Below are positions 52,312 through 61,113 of a stretch of 61,759 nucleotides of DNA, piece after piece (the stretch's first letter is position 1; every line of letters begins with the position of its first letter). A model generated the notes under the pieces. The model ran no database searches. It saw nothing but the letters and a program-made list of their open reading frames with translations, and was not told the DNA's origin. The translations under genes were made by a program, and so were the position numbers. The stretch is from contig JBAJNM010000008.1 of the NCBI GenBank assembly GCA_036881865.1, forward strand, positions 1 through 61,759, written 5' to 3'. This DNA is from Parvularculales bacterium (GTDB lineage Bacteria > Pseudomonadota > Alphaproteobacteria > JAPOUT01 > JBAJNM01).

Positions 52312-53228
52312 GATGCGCTTATCAACGTTCCTGCACCATGATTAGTCAGTAATTCCAGCAAAACGGCATGGGGTTGCCGACCGTCCAATATCGCCACCGC
52401 CTCAACACCCTCCTCCAAAGCCCGAATAGACGTCTGCATTTTAGGTATCATACCGCCTGTAATAATCTGTTTTTCAATCATGGTACGCGCCTCGGTACAA
52501 TTCAGCGCCGGAACAAGCGCTCCATCCTCCCCCAATACGCCGGAAACATCTGTTAACAAAAGCAAACGCCTCGCCTGCATCGCTACCGCTATGGCCCCGG
52601 CCGCCGTATCCGCGTTAATGTTATACGTATCCCCCCCATCACACGCCGCAATAGGCGCAATAACCGGAATTAATCCAGCCTCCAAAACAGACCACACCAT
52701 CTCCGTGTCAATCCGCGCCGGTTCTCCAACAAAACCAAGATCAACCCCCCCCTCATGAACCAATTTACGCGCTACCATCAAGCCTCCATCCTTGCCACAC
52801 AACCCAACCGCACGCGCACCCGCCTGTGTTATCGCATTCACAATATGCTTGTTGATAGACCCTGCTAAAACCATCTCAACAACCTTGATGGTTTTAGAAT
52901 CTGTTACCCGCAAGCCATCCTCAAAACGAGTATCAATACCAAGCTCCCTCAACATGGTGCCAATCTGAGGAGCACCACCATGCACCACAACAGGATAAAC
53001 ACCACTTTGCCTTAACAAGGCAATGTCCCGTGCGCACGAAGCCGCTAAGCCCTCGTCGCTCATCACCTGACCGCCGTACTTGATAAGCACGACCTCGCCC
53101 TCATAGCGCTGCATAAAAGGTAACGCCTCTACAAGAGCATCAGCCTTCTCCAACCAGAGCGGATGCACATCATTATCATCGGCATTTTCACCACTTGCAT
53201 CTGTTTTCGCTTTGTCAGGCATCACCAT
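52308..53228 (-). CDS. argB: Acetylglutamate kinase
   Basis: The 306-residue amino-acid kinase phosphorylates N-acetylglutamate in arginine synthesis. It has VLIKYGGQVM near 47, VVHGGAPQIGTMLRELGI near 78, the GRxxT-type region LRVTDSKTIKVVEMVLAGSI near 105, INADTAAGAIAVAM near 206 and MIPKMQTSIRALEEG near 263. An N-terminal extension of about 25 residues is acidic and not conserved. It follows engB by 7 bases, in the order rpmH-rnpA-yidC-engB-argB common in the class. Confidence 0.95.
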   Translation of the reverse strand: MVMPDKAKTDASGENADDNDVHPLWLEKADALVEALPFMQRYEGEVVLIKYGGQVMSDEGLAASCARDIALLRQSGVYPVVVHGGAPQIGTMLRELGIDTRFEDGLRVTDSKTIKVVEMVLAGSINKHIVNAITQAGARAVGLCGKDGGLMVARKLVHEGGVDLGFVGEPARIDTEMVWSVLEAGLIPVIAPIAACDGGDTYNINADTAAGAIAVAMQARRLLLLTDVSGVLGEDGALVPALNCTEARTMIEKQIITGGMIPKMQTSIRALEEGVEAVAILDGRQPHAVLLELLTNHGAGTLISAS

Positions 53229-53235
53229 GGCCTTG

Positions 53236-53907
53236 CTAACCTGTTAATCCAGAATGCGGGTTATACCCCATCACCTCCAAATTAGCCAACGTAGCAACCT
53301 CACGGCGGGCTTCATCCATACCTGCACCCGTCCGGCCAGAAGTCGCCAACACCTCCGGATGCGCCGCTCCATGGCACAATAATTCAGCACCCACCTCCTC
53401 AAGCCGCGCCTCTAACTCACCCGTTTTTAGACAATCTATCTTGGTCAAAACCAATTGAAAAGATACCGCCACCTCGTCCATCATCTCCATGAAAGACCGG
53501 TCAACATTCATAATACCCCGCCGCGCATCCACCAGAAGAAATATCCGAACCAACGACGCACGCCCCTGAACATACGTTCGACTTAAAGACGTCCAACGGC
53601 GCACCTCCTCCCGGCCCGCACGGGCATGGCCATAGCCCGGCATATCGACCATATAAAGGGCGGGCTTATCAATCTCAGGCGCAAAATAATTCAACTGCCG
53701 CGTACGCCCGGGCGTTACCGAAACAATCGCCAACTTACGCCGCCCCGTAAGACCGTTTAGAAAACTGGATTTACCGCAGTTGGAGCGTCCAATAAAAGCA
53801 ACCTCCGGCCGATCACCTTCCGGCAGCCCATCCAATGAGGCAACGCCACGCACAAACACAAATGGACGAGCGAATAGCCACTCTCCCCTATCATTGTCTC
53901 CCGTCAT
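53236..53907 (-). CDS. engB: Ribosome biogenesis GTPase EngB (YihA/YsxC)
   Basis: The 223-residue GTPase helps assemble the 50S subunit. G1 is GRSNCGKSSFLNGL near 40-53, the G2 switch is SVTPGRTRQLNYF, G3 is DMPGYGHA, G4 is TKIDCLK and G5 is TSGRTGAG. The first 17 bases overlap the yidC 3' end, so translation is likely coupled. The protein reaches the expected length. Confidence 0.95.
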   Translation of the reverse strand: MTGDNDRGEWLFARPFVFVRGVASLDGLPEGDRPEVAFIGRSNCGKSSFLNGLTGRRKLAIVSVTPGRTRQLNYFAPEIDKPALYMVDMPGYGHARAGREEVRRWTSLSRTYVQGRASLVRIFLLVDARRGIMNVDRSFMEMMDEVAVSFQLVLTKIDCLKTGELEARLEEVGAELLCHGAAHPEVLATSGRTGAGMDEARREVATLANLEVMGYNPHSGLTG

Positions 53908-55720
53908 CCGGCTTACTCTCTGACCCGGCGCTATCTGATTTTGTTTCCGTCATCCAACTGGGGCGCAGATTATCAAACAGTTCAATCGGAACTCCCTGTC
54001 GGCGCATAATCACGCCTTGCTGAATAATGGACAGTAAATTATTCCACGCCCAGTAAATAACAAGACCCGCCGGAAAACTCGCTAGCAAAAACACGAAAAA
54101 GACCGGCATCCATGTGAAAATCTTTTGCTGTATGGGGTCCGGAGGCGCGGGGTTCATTTTCATCTGTATCATCATGGTGACTCCCATGATAAGCGGCCAC
54201 ACACCTATAATCAGGAACCCCGGGGGAGTCCATGGGATAAGCCCGAACAGATTAAAAATCGTTGTGGGGTCAGGAGCGGAAAGGTCATGTACCCAGCCAA
54301 AAAAAGGGGCATGGCGCATTTCAATCGTGACAAACAACACTTTATACAAGGCAAAAAACACCGGTATCTGAATCAAAATCGGCAAACACCCCGCCGCCGG
54401 ATTAACCTTTTCTTTGCGATACAACTCCATCAATTTCTGCTGTTGCTGCATTTTGTCATCCTGATAGACCTCGCGCAAACGCATCATCTCGGGTTGTAGC
54501 TTTTTCATCCGGCTCATGGCCACGTAAGAACGATTGGCCAATGGAAAAAACACCAGCTTAATAGCAATCGTCACCAACAAAATGGCAATGCCAAAATTGC
54601 CCGCCAACCGATAGAGAAAATCAAGAGCCTGAAACAACGGCTTGGTTAAAAAATAAAACCAACCCCAATCAATCAGTAAATCAAAATTCAATATACCCAA
54701 GCGGGTTTCATACTCATCAATAACTGAAACCTCTTTTGCACCAGCAAACAGATAATTAGTCACTATAGCGGTGTTATTAGACCTTATGGTAACAGCATCC
54801 CGCAGATAATCCGCCTGATAAATATTATCATTGTTGACGGGACCGGTGAAACTACCCCGAAAAGAGGCTGTCTGCTCCGGCACCAAAACAGCACTCCAAT
54901 ATTTATCCGTAATGCCGAGCCAACCACCCATCGAGCGGTGCGATTGCGGTGACGTATCATGAAGATCATCATAATCAATTTCCTGAAGGCCTGCTCCGTC
55001 AAAGACTCCGATCAACCCCTCATGCAAAATCCAAAAGCCCGTTGTTGGTGGTGCACCATGACGGGAGATACGGCCATAAGGAAATAACGTAACTTCCCCA
55101 CCAGTATTGTTTTCAACAGACTGCTTAATAGTGAACATATAATGTTCATCCACCATTATAATTCGCTTAAACAGCAGACCCTTGCCGTTATCCCACGAGA
55201 GCGTCACAGGGGTTTCCGGTGTCAGGGCTGCATCCGAGGAAACGCTCCATATTGTTTCCGGCCCCGGCAAATTACTTCGCGCCGTTTCCGCTGCCGTCCA
55301 GCCAAACTCGGCAAAATAAGTATGGTGCACACCCCCCGGAGACAACAACACAATATCAGGACTAGTGGGTGCTACCGTCTCCCGATAACGATTCAAGGTC
55401 AAATCATCAAAGCGCCCGCCTTTAAGAGCAATAGAGCCTTGTATATCGGGAGTGATAATTTTAAGCCGCTGACCACCGGCAGAAAGCACCTCGGCCCGGG
55501 TTACCCCCGGCGTGCCTATAGGACCTGTGCGCGGCGTTACATCCGATACCTGCGGCACTCTATCGGCTTCCTTACTCTCATCAGAATCCCGTTGCGCTTG
55601 TACAGCCTCCTGACGCGCCCGCTCGGCCTCCATCTGTGGCCCCGCCACAAAATACTGCCAGCCAACCAGAACCAACATGCACAAAACTGCAGCAACAATA
55701 AAATTACGGCTGTCATCCAT
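53891..55720 (-). CDS. yidC: Membrane protein insertase YidC
   Basis: The 609-residue protein is the Oxa1/YidC insertase of the inner membrane. From ATG 55720, with AGGAG eight bases upstream, it starts MDDSRNFIVAAVLCMLVLVG, the first membrane helix. A large periplasmic beta domain spans about 60-350. The conserved five-helix core starts near WGWFYFLTKPLF and includes AIKLVFFPLANRSYVAMSRM, AAGCLPILIQIPVFFALYKV and FVFLLASFPAGLVIYWAWNN. The cytoplasmic tail is short. It overlaps rnpA by 8 bases and engB by 17. In many relatives yidD lies between rnpA and yidC; it is absent here. Confidence 0.96.
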   Translation of the reverse strand: MDDSRNFIVAAVLCMLVLVGWQYFVAGPQMEAERARQEAVQAQRDSDESKEADRVPQVSDVTPRTGPIGTPGVTRAEVLSAGGQRLKIITPDIQGSIALKGGRFDDLTLNRYRETVAPTSPDIVLLSPGGVHHTYFAEFGWTAAETARSNLPGPETIWSVSSDAALTPETPVTLSWDNGKGLLFKRIIMVDEHYMFTIKQSVENNTGGEVTLFPYGRISRHGAPPTTGFWILHEGLIGVFDGAGLQEIDYDDLHDTSPQSHRSMGGWLGITDKYWSAVLVPEQTASFRGSFTGPVNNDNIYQADYLRDAVTIRSNNTAIVTNYLFAGAKEVSVIDEYETRLGILNFDLLIDWGWFYFLTKPLFQALDFLYRLAGNFGIAILLVTIAIKLVFFPLANRSYVAMSRMKKLQPEMMRLREVYQDDKMQQQQKLMELYRKEKVNPAAGCLPILIQIPVFFALYKVLFVTIEMRHAPFFGWVHDLSAPDPTTIFNLFGLIPWTPPGFLIIGVWPLIMGVTMMIQMKMNPAPPDPIQQKIFTWMPVFFVFLLASFPAGLVIYWAWNNLLSIIQQGVIMRRQGVPIELFDNLRPSWMTETKSDSAGSESKPDDGRQ

Positions 55721-56072
55721 AACCGCGACTCCTGTGGCCACCACCATGAAGACGAGAAAGCGCCCACTTTAAATCATGGGTTAACTGAGCATAAGACCTG
55801 TGCATAGTAGATAAGCGGCCAATCAATACATAATCACATCCCTCCCGGGCCAAGCCGGGAAGGACCTCCCGGGCGACCGCCCGCAACCGTCTGCGCACCC
55901 GATTGCGTACCACGGCCTTGCCTATTTTACGTGTCACCGTAAAACCGGCCCGAAAAGCACCCGCTTCACCGCGCTCACGCATCTGAATTACAATACCGGG
56001 TGTTACCCATTTGCTGCCACTCTTAGCCGCCGCCAAAAAATCCGTGCGCTTTTTGATGTGTTCAACGGCCAT
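55713..56072 (-). CDS. rnpA: Ribonuclease P protein component
   Basis: The 119-residue basic protein is the RNase P cofactor for tRNA 5' maturation. From ATG 56072 it starts MAVEHIKKRTDFLAAAKSGS, and carries the RNR signature VVRNRVRRRLRAVAREV near 63-79. The frame is open to TTG 56117, which overlaps the rpmH stop (TTGA) and would add 15 residues. The internal ATG fits family lengths better, but the choice is not certain. The C-terminal Gly/Arg-rich tail is normal. Confidence 0.93.
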   Translation of the reverse strand: MAVEHIKKRTDFLAAAKSGSKWVTPGIVIQMRERGEAGAFRAGFTVTRKIGKAVVRNRVRRRLRAVAREVLPGLAREGCDYVLIGRLSTMHRSYAQLTHDLKWALSRLHGGGHRSRGYG

Positions 56073-56113
56073 AGCAACAAATCCGGACGCTTCTGCTTCA
56101 ACGCCCGGCCACG

Positions 56114-56248
56114 TCAAGCTGACAGACGCTTGCGTCCTCTAGCGCGGCGACGCGCCAAAACCCTAAGACCGCCAACCGTGCGCTTGCGCGCCCGAAACCC
56201 ATGACGGCGTTTGCGAACCAAAGTGCTGGGTTGAAAAGGTCTTTTCAA
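56114..56248 (-). CDS. rpmH: 50S ribosomal protein L34
   Basis: The 44-residue protein reads [20 protein letters not shown] and continues to [11 protein letters not shown], the full L34 sequence. The first codon is TTG 56248, where most relatives have ATG; GGAG nine bases upstream supports it. An upstream ATG at 56317 would add 23 residues unlike L34. The T-to-P at position 4 (KRPFQ for KRTFQ) is unusual but tolerated elsewhere in the family. It is the first gene of the rpmH-rnpA-yidC-engB-argB run. Confidence 0.93.
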   Translation of the reverse strand: MKRPFQPSTLVRKRRHGFRARKRTVGGLRVLARRRARGRKRLSA

Positions 56249-56503
56249 GAGAGTGGTCTCCGCTAATAGATACAGGGGCCAAAAATACAGAGACTTGTAT
56301 AAGCAAAGCTGACCCATAAGTCAATTCTGGCTTTGGGCCAACCCTGAACTAACCTGAGGGTAGGGTGAGCCCGTGTGGTAGCTAAGAGCAAAGACATATA
56401 TCCTCCCACAAAATCAGGACAAAAAACCCTCAATGCTGCTAAACTTGAGGTTAATATCGTGAGTGCCATCTTCCGTAAGATGAAAAATACGAAAGAAACA
56501 TAC

Positions 56504-57334
56504 ATGACGGACCAACAAACGCCACAAAATACATCCCGCCGCCGGAGCACAATTAAACGCCTCGCCCCCCTCGTGGTTATTATTATCGCTATGACTATCG
56601 TTTTCCAACAGGGATGGCATCATTATCTCACATTTGAAAACATCGCCGCTAACCGCAACGCATTGTTTGATTTTGTTAACACGAATTATATCCTCGCTCT
56701 TGCCGTTTACATGGGCATTTATATTGTGACGGTAGCCTTATCCTTACCCGGCGGGGCCTTAATGACAATCACCGGCGGGTTTTTGTTCGGATGGCAAGTG
56801 GGCGGATCAGTAACCGTCATTGCAGCCACTCTTGGTGCTACCGTGATTTTTCTTGTGGCAAGAACCTCACTTGGCGAACCTATGGCCGCCCGCGCCGGAC
56901 CATGGCTTGGCAAATTGCGCGACGGATTTCAAAAAGACGCTCTCAATTATCTCTTGTTCTTACGGCTGGTGCCGGCCTTTCCCTTCTGGCTTGTAAACCT
57001 TGCCCCTGCCTTGCTGGGAGTGCCTTTGCGCACTTATGTTATAGGAACCTCCTTTGGTATTATTCCCGGCACTTTCGCCTTTTCTTTTCTAGGGCCCGGA
57101 CTGGACAGCATCATCGCAACGGAGCAGGAAAAGTTCAACGCCTGTCTGGCAACCCAACAAGAAAGTGCCGTCGGTGCAATCCCCGGAGAGGTTATGGATG
57201 AGATTGTCTGCGACTTAACGCTCTCCCCCGGCTCCCTTATCACCATGGAGTTGTTAATCGCCTTCGCCGCCCTTGGCATCGTAGCCCTCATCCCCGTCAT
57301 CATAAAAAGAATACAGGCCCGCCGGGCAACCTAA
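56504..57334 (+). CDS. TVP38/TMEM64-family (VTT domain) membrane protein
   Basis: The 276-residue inner-membrane protein starts at ATG 56504; the frame is open to 56375 without conservation. It has an N-terminal helix (LAPLVVIIIAMTIVFQQ) and VTT/SNARE-associated domain motifs: LSLPGGALMTITGGFLFGW near 79-97, LLFLRLVPAFPFWLVNLAPA near 150-169 and IGTSFGIIPGTFAFSFLG. A C-terminal helix pair follows. DedA/VTT proteins are linked to lipid flipping or proton-coupled transport. The next gene codes for a flavin disulfide reductase, and this pairing is common in proteobacteria and cyanobacteria. Confidence 0.9.
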   Translation: MTDQQTPQNTSRRRSTIKRLAPLVVIIIAMTIVFQQGWHHYLTFENIAANRNALFDFVNTNYILALAVYMGIYIVTVALSLPGGALMTITGGFLFGWQVGGSVTVIAATLGATVIFLVARTSLGEPMAARAGPWLGKLRDGFQKDALNYLLFLRLVPAFPFWLVNLAPALLGVPLRTYVIGTSFGIIPGTFAFSFLGPGLDSIIATEQEKFNACLATQQESAVGAIPGEVMDEIVCDLTLSPGSLITMELLIAFAALGIVALIPVIIKRIQARRAT

Positions 57335-57373
57335 AACCCCGCAACAACCAAGATAAAACAGAGTAAAACCCTG

Positions 57374-58801
57374 ATGACCAAAACAATAAAATGCGACATA
57401 TGTGTTATCGGTGGCGGGTCCGGTGGCCTGTCCGTTGCCGCAGGGGCAACTCAAATGGGCGCTCAGACAGTTTTGATTGAAAAGGGCCGCATGGGAGGTG
57501 ACTGCCTGAATTACGGATGCGTCCCCTCTAAAGCCCTCATCGCTGCCGGCAAGCATGCCCATGCCATGACGTCCGGCGAACCGTTTGGCGTTATCCCTCA
57601 AAGCCCTCAAGTAGATTTTTCCCGTGTTCACAACCACGTCCACAGCGTGATTGGAGCTATTGCCCCCCATGATTCCGTTGAACGCTTTGAAGGATTGGGC
57701 GTTCAGGTCATTCAGGAAACCGCACGGTTTACCGGACCCAAAACCGTTCAGGCAGGCTATTATGAAATTCGCGCACGCCGGTTTGTGATTGCTACCGGCT
57801 CGTCAGCACGTGTGCCGCCCATTCCCGGGTTAAGTGATGTATCTTATTTCACCAACGAAACTATTTTTGATAACAAAACCATCCCCGGCCATTTGATTAC
57901 CATTGGAGCCGGCCCCATCGGGTGTGAATTATCACAAGCCTACAAACGATTAGGTGCTCAGGTAAGTCTGCTTGACGCTGTGAAGGCGTTACCTAAAGAT
58001 GACCCGGAACTCACAACATTTGTGCTGGATAGTCTGCGTTGTGATGGTATTTCCATAATGGAGAGCGTTGCTATCAATAAGGTCGAAAAAACTAGTGAAG
58101 GCATTCGCATCATGTGCACCCACCAAAACAAAGAGCATATTATTGACGGCTCACATGTTCTGGTGGCGGCCGGACGCAAACCTAACATAGATGGTTTAGA
58201 TTTAGAGGCCGCCGGAATTAACTATACCCCCACGGGTATCAAGGTGGATGCGCGTCTGCGCACCACAAACCGCCGCGTCTTTGCCATTGGCGATGTAGCC
58301 GGCGGATTGCAGTTTACCCATGTGGCGAGCTATCATGCCGGCATTGTTATACGAAACGCCTTGTTTCGCCTTCCTGCCAAAGCGAACCATGATACCGTGC
58401 CATGGGTCACCTATACGGACCCGGAGTTGGCCCATGTGGGCCTTACGGAAGCTCAGGCCAACGATGCCGGACACAAAAACATCAACGTATTGCGCTGGCC
58501 TTATGAAGAAAACGACCGTGCGCGAGCTGAGCGTGCAACAGAGGGTCTGGTTAAAGTCGTAACCGGCTCCAAAGGCCGCATTCTGGGAGTTTCCATCGTA
58601 GGCACTCAGGCCGGAGAACTTATTCAGCCCTGGGTTCTGGCCCTGACAAACAAGCTTGGTATTCGCGCTATGGCCGGATTTATCTCCCCCTATCCAACCC
58701 TTGGTGAGGTCAACAAACGTATCGCCGGGTCATATTACACTCCCACCCTCTACAGCCCCCGCACAAAACGCGTTGTTAAAATGCTGGGGCGGTTGGGTTA
58801 A
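57374..58801 (+). CDS. FAD-dependent pyridine nucleotide-disulfide oxidoreductase
   Basis: The 475-residue class-I flavoprotein has CVIGGGSGGLSVAAGATQMG at the N-terminus and the redox-active disulfide in MGGDCLNYGCVPSKALI near 40-56. The NAD(P) motif is TIGAGPIGCELSQAYKRLGA near 178 and the second FAD motif VFAIGDVAGGLQFTHVA near 299. The C-terminal catalytic region reads FISPYPTLGEVNKR; dihydrolipoamide dehydrogenases have HAHPT there, so the active-site His is a Tyr. This matches mercuric-reductase-like or YkgC-like relatives found beside TVP38 proteins rather than a true E3. It lies 39 bases after the VTT gene; its real substrate is unknown. Confidence 0.88.
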   Translation: MTKTIKCDICVIGGGSGGLSVAAGATQMGAQTVLIEKGRMGGDCLNYGCVPSKALIAAGKHAHAMTSGEPFGVIPQSPQVDFSRVHNHVHSVIGAIAPHDSVERFEGLGVQVIQETARFTGPKTVQAGYYEIRARRFVIATGSSARVPPIPGLSDVSYFTNETIFDNKTIPGHLITIGAGPIGCELSQAYKRLGAQVSLLDAVKALPKDDPELTTFVLDSLRCDGISIMESVAINKVEKTSEGIRIMCTHQNKEHIIDGSHVLVAAGRKPNIDGLDLEAAGINYTPTGIKVDARLRTTNRRVFAIGDVAGGLQFTHVASYHAGIVIRNALFRLPAKANHDTVPWVTYTDPELAHVGLTEAQANDAGHKNINVLRWPYEENDRARAERATEGLVKVVTGSKGRILGVSIVGTQAGELIQPWVLALTNKLGIRAMAGFISPYPTLGEVNKRIAGSYYTPTLYSPRTKRVVKMLGRLG

Positions 58802-58818
58802 CCTGTCTTTCCTTTTTC

Positions 58819-60252
58819 ATGACAGCCCTTCGCATGACAGAGCAGAGTTCAGCACCAAAAAGCCTCAATGACCGGGAATTCAGCCTTTCGGTAAAATTGT
58901 TGCTGGTCACGCTTGCTTTTGTCACGTTGGGAGTGTTACTGACTTTCCCGCCCTTGATATCCGGTTTTCGCACGGCATGGTTCGAACGACATCTTGACGC
59001 TGGGCAATTAGCCACTTTAGCACTTGAGGCCACACCGGATAATATTGTCTCTTACGATCTGGAGCAGGAACTACTCGCCAACGCCGGTGTGGTTTCCGTT
59101 GTGTTGGTGCGCAATGACAATCGCCAACTCATTTTATATCAGCAAACACCGCTTCCTATTTCCAACACTTTTGATTTGCGCTCCGAAGGGTGGTTATCAA
59201 GCATTGCCCACTCCTTTGTTCTTCTTTTTTCCTCAGGCGATGACGCTTATCGTATTATCGGCATTCCCCGCCATGCCGGCGGGGGAGTGGTGGAGGTAGT
59301 TATCCCCGCAATGCCCCTGCGCCTTGCCATGGAAGATTATGCCGGAGAGGTTATTGCTATAGGGTTTTTTGTAGCCCTGATTGCAGCGCTGGTTTTGTTT
59401 TTCTCATTGCGTTACATGTTCGTTGTTCCTATGCAGAGACTAACGATCAACATGGTGGGCTTTCGCCAGCAACCAGAGAACGCAAACAGTGTAATGAAAC
59501 CCTCAAAACGGCGGGATGAAATTGGCAATGCAGAACGGGAACTCTCCGTTATGCAGTTAGGTATCAGGGCAACTTTAGGCCAAAGATCGCGACTGGCAGC
59601 ACTTGGCGAAGCGGTGAGCAAAATAAACCATGATTTGCGCAACATATTAACAACCGCCCAACTCATCGGTGATCGGCTAAGCGATGCGGAAGACCCGACC
59701 GTTAAGAGATTATCTCCCCTGTTGCTGTCTTCCGTTGACCGCGCCATTGCTTTATGCACAAGCACCTTGAGCTATGGTCAGGCAGGCGAAACACCACCTG
59801 AGCGTAAATCCGTAAATCTTGCCGCTTTGATATCGGACGTAAGCCAGTCCGTAGGTCTTGAACCGGAGACTGACATCCGTTGGTGTAACGACGTACCACC
59901 GGACATGATAATTAACATCGACCCTGACCAGTTTTTTCGGGTGTTACTCAACCTTGGACGCAACGCTGTGCAAGCTCTTCAAGAGGAGAAGAAGAGCGGC
60001 ACTATAACAATCTCGGCAACCTCCGATGAAACCGACACCAAAGTACGCTTAAGAGATAATGGTCCGGGGATTCCCGATCATATCCGTGATAATCTTTTCA
60101 AAGCCTTTACCCGTGGAACGCGTCATAACAGTTTAGGGTTGGGGCTTTCTATTGCCAATGAACTGGTGCGTGGCCATGGCGGGCATATAGAACTGGAAAG
60201 CACCGGCCCTGAAGGTACGGTTTTTTGCATAAACCTGCCCCATCATGAGTAG
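58819..60252 (+). CDS. Membrane sensor histidine kinase (orphan)
   Basis: The 477-residue kinase has one helix near 24-44 (LLLVTLAFVTLGVLLTF), a periplasmic sensor region (about 45-180) and a second helix (IAIGFFVALIAALVLFFSL near 185). A HAMP-like linker follows, with the dimerisation/phosphoacceptor helix containing SKINHDLRNILTT near 268. The ATPase domain has the N box NLGRNAVQAL near 379, G1 DNGPGIPD and G2 GLGLSIANELVRGHGG. It is likely active. No response regulator is next to it. It begins 18 bases after the flavoprotein gene and its stop overlaps the upstream frame of the next gene. Confidence 0.92.
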   Translation: MTALRMTEQSSAPKSLNDREFSLSVKLLLVTLAFVTLGVLLTFPPLISGFRTAWFERHLDAGQLATLALEATPDNIVSYDLEQELLANAGVVSVVLVRNDNRQLILYQQTPLPISNTFDLRSEGWLSSIAHSFVLLFSSGDDAYRIIGIPRHAGGGVVEVVIPAMPLRLAMEDYAGEVIAIGFFVALIAALVLFFSLRYMFVVPMQRLTINMVGFRQQPENANSVMKPSKRRDEIGNAERELSVMQLGIRATLGQRSRLAALGEAVSKINHDLRNILTTAQLIGDRLSDAEDPTVKRLSPLLLSSVDRAIALCTSTLSYGQAGETPPERKSVNLAALISDVSQSVGLEPETDIRWCNDVPPDMIINIDPDQFFRVLLNLGRNAVQALQEEKKSGTITISATSDETDTKVRLRDNGPGIPDHIRDNLFKAFTRGTRHNSLGLGLSIANELVRGHGGHIELESTGPEGTVFCINLPHHE

Positions 60253-60265
60253 GAGCATTTGTTTC

Positions 60266-61108
60266 ATGGCTCACTCTGACGCTCCTCAACCGGTCCAAAC
60301 AACATCACATATGAATTGGAATGCCGGACATTACCTGAAGTTTGGAGGAGAGCGGTTACGCCCGGCCATAGAATTGTTAGGGCGCATACCGGAACCTTCC
60401 CGCCCTCCTGAGAGGATCATTGATTTAGGATGCGGGCCGGGAAACTCAACTACGCTTCTGGCATCCCGTTGGCCCCGTGCCAACATAACCGGATTGGATA
60501 ACTCGCCGCCCATGATTGAACGGGCTCATCAGGATGGGCCCCCGGGTGTTGATTGGCGCGAGGGAAATATATCGGCATGGGCAGAAGAGGACAGTGCGCC
60601 GCAGGATATCATATATGCTAATGCGGCCCTGCATTGGTGTCCTAACCATAACCGCCTTTTTGAGTGCCTGATGAAACGGTTGAGTGAAGGAGGCGTGTTG
60701 GCCGCTCAGATGCCGCGCAATTTTTCAGCCCCCTCTCATACAATTCTTCATGGGCTCGCCGAAGAACAGCTCTGGAGAGACAAATGGAACGCAAGCGGAA
60801 CGGCAAGTGTTCGCGACCCCTCCCCTGTCGCCACACCCGATACTTATTATGACATGCTGTCTCCCATCGCCGACACTCTTGATATATGGGAGACCACCTA
60901 CCTCCATGTTCTGGATGGCGAAGATGCCGTATTACGCTGGACGTCCGGTACAGCTCTGTTGCCCTATGTGCAGGCTCTTTCTGATGAAAATGCGGAAACT
61001 TTTCGGGCGGAATATGGAAAACGGTTGCGCAAGGCTTATCCTCAACGTGCCGACGGACATACATTATTTCCATTCAAGCGCGTATTCATTGTGGCCACGG
61101 CCAGATAA
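60266..61108 (+). CDS. Trans-aconitate 2-methyltransferase-like SAM methyltransferase
   Basis: The 280-residue class-I methyltransferase resembles Tam: MNWNAGHYLKFGGERLRPAI near 17-36 (Tam has W-x-x-x-x-YLKF-x-x-ER-x-RPA). The SAM motif is IIDLGCGPGNST near 54, then TGLDNSPPMIERA. IIYANAALHWCPNH near 120 and LAAQMPRNFSAPSH follow. Tam methylates trans-aconitate that forms from the TCA intermediate. I start at ATG 60266 because AGGAG lies 10 bases upstream; ATG 60245 would overlap the kinase. Confidence 0.88.
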   Translation: MAHSDAPQPVQTTSHMNWNAGHYLKFGGERLRPAIELLGRIPEPSRPPERIIDLGCGPGNSTTLLASRWPRANITGLDNSPPMIERAHQDGPPGVDWREGNISAWAEEDSAPQDIIYANAALHWCPNHNRLFECLMKRLSEGGVLAAQMPRNFSAPSHTILHGLAEEQLWRDKWNASGTASVRDPSPVATPDTYYDMLSPIADTLDIWETTYLHVLDGEDAVLRWTSGTALLPYVQALSDENAETFRAEYGKRLRKAYPQRADGHTLFPFKRVFIVATAR

Positions 61109-61113
61109 TACAC

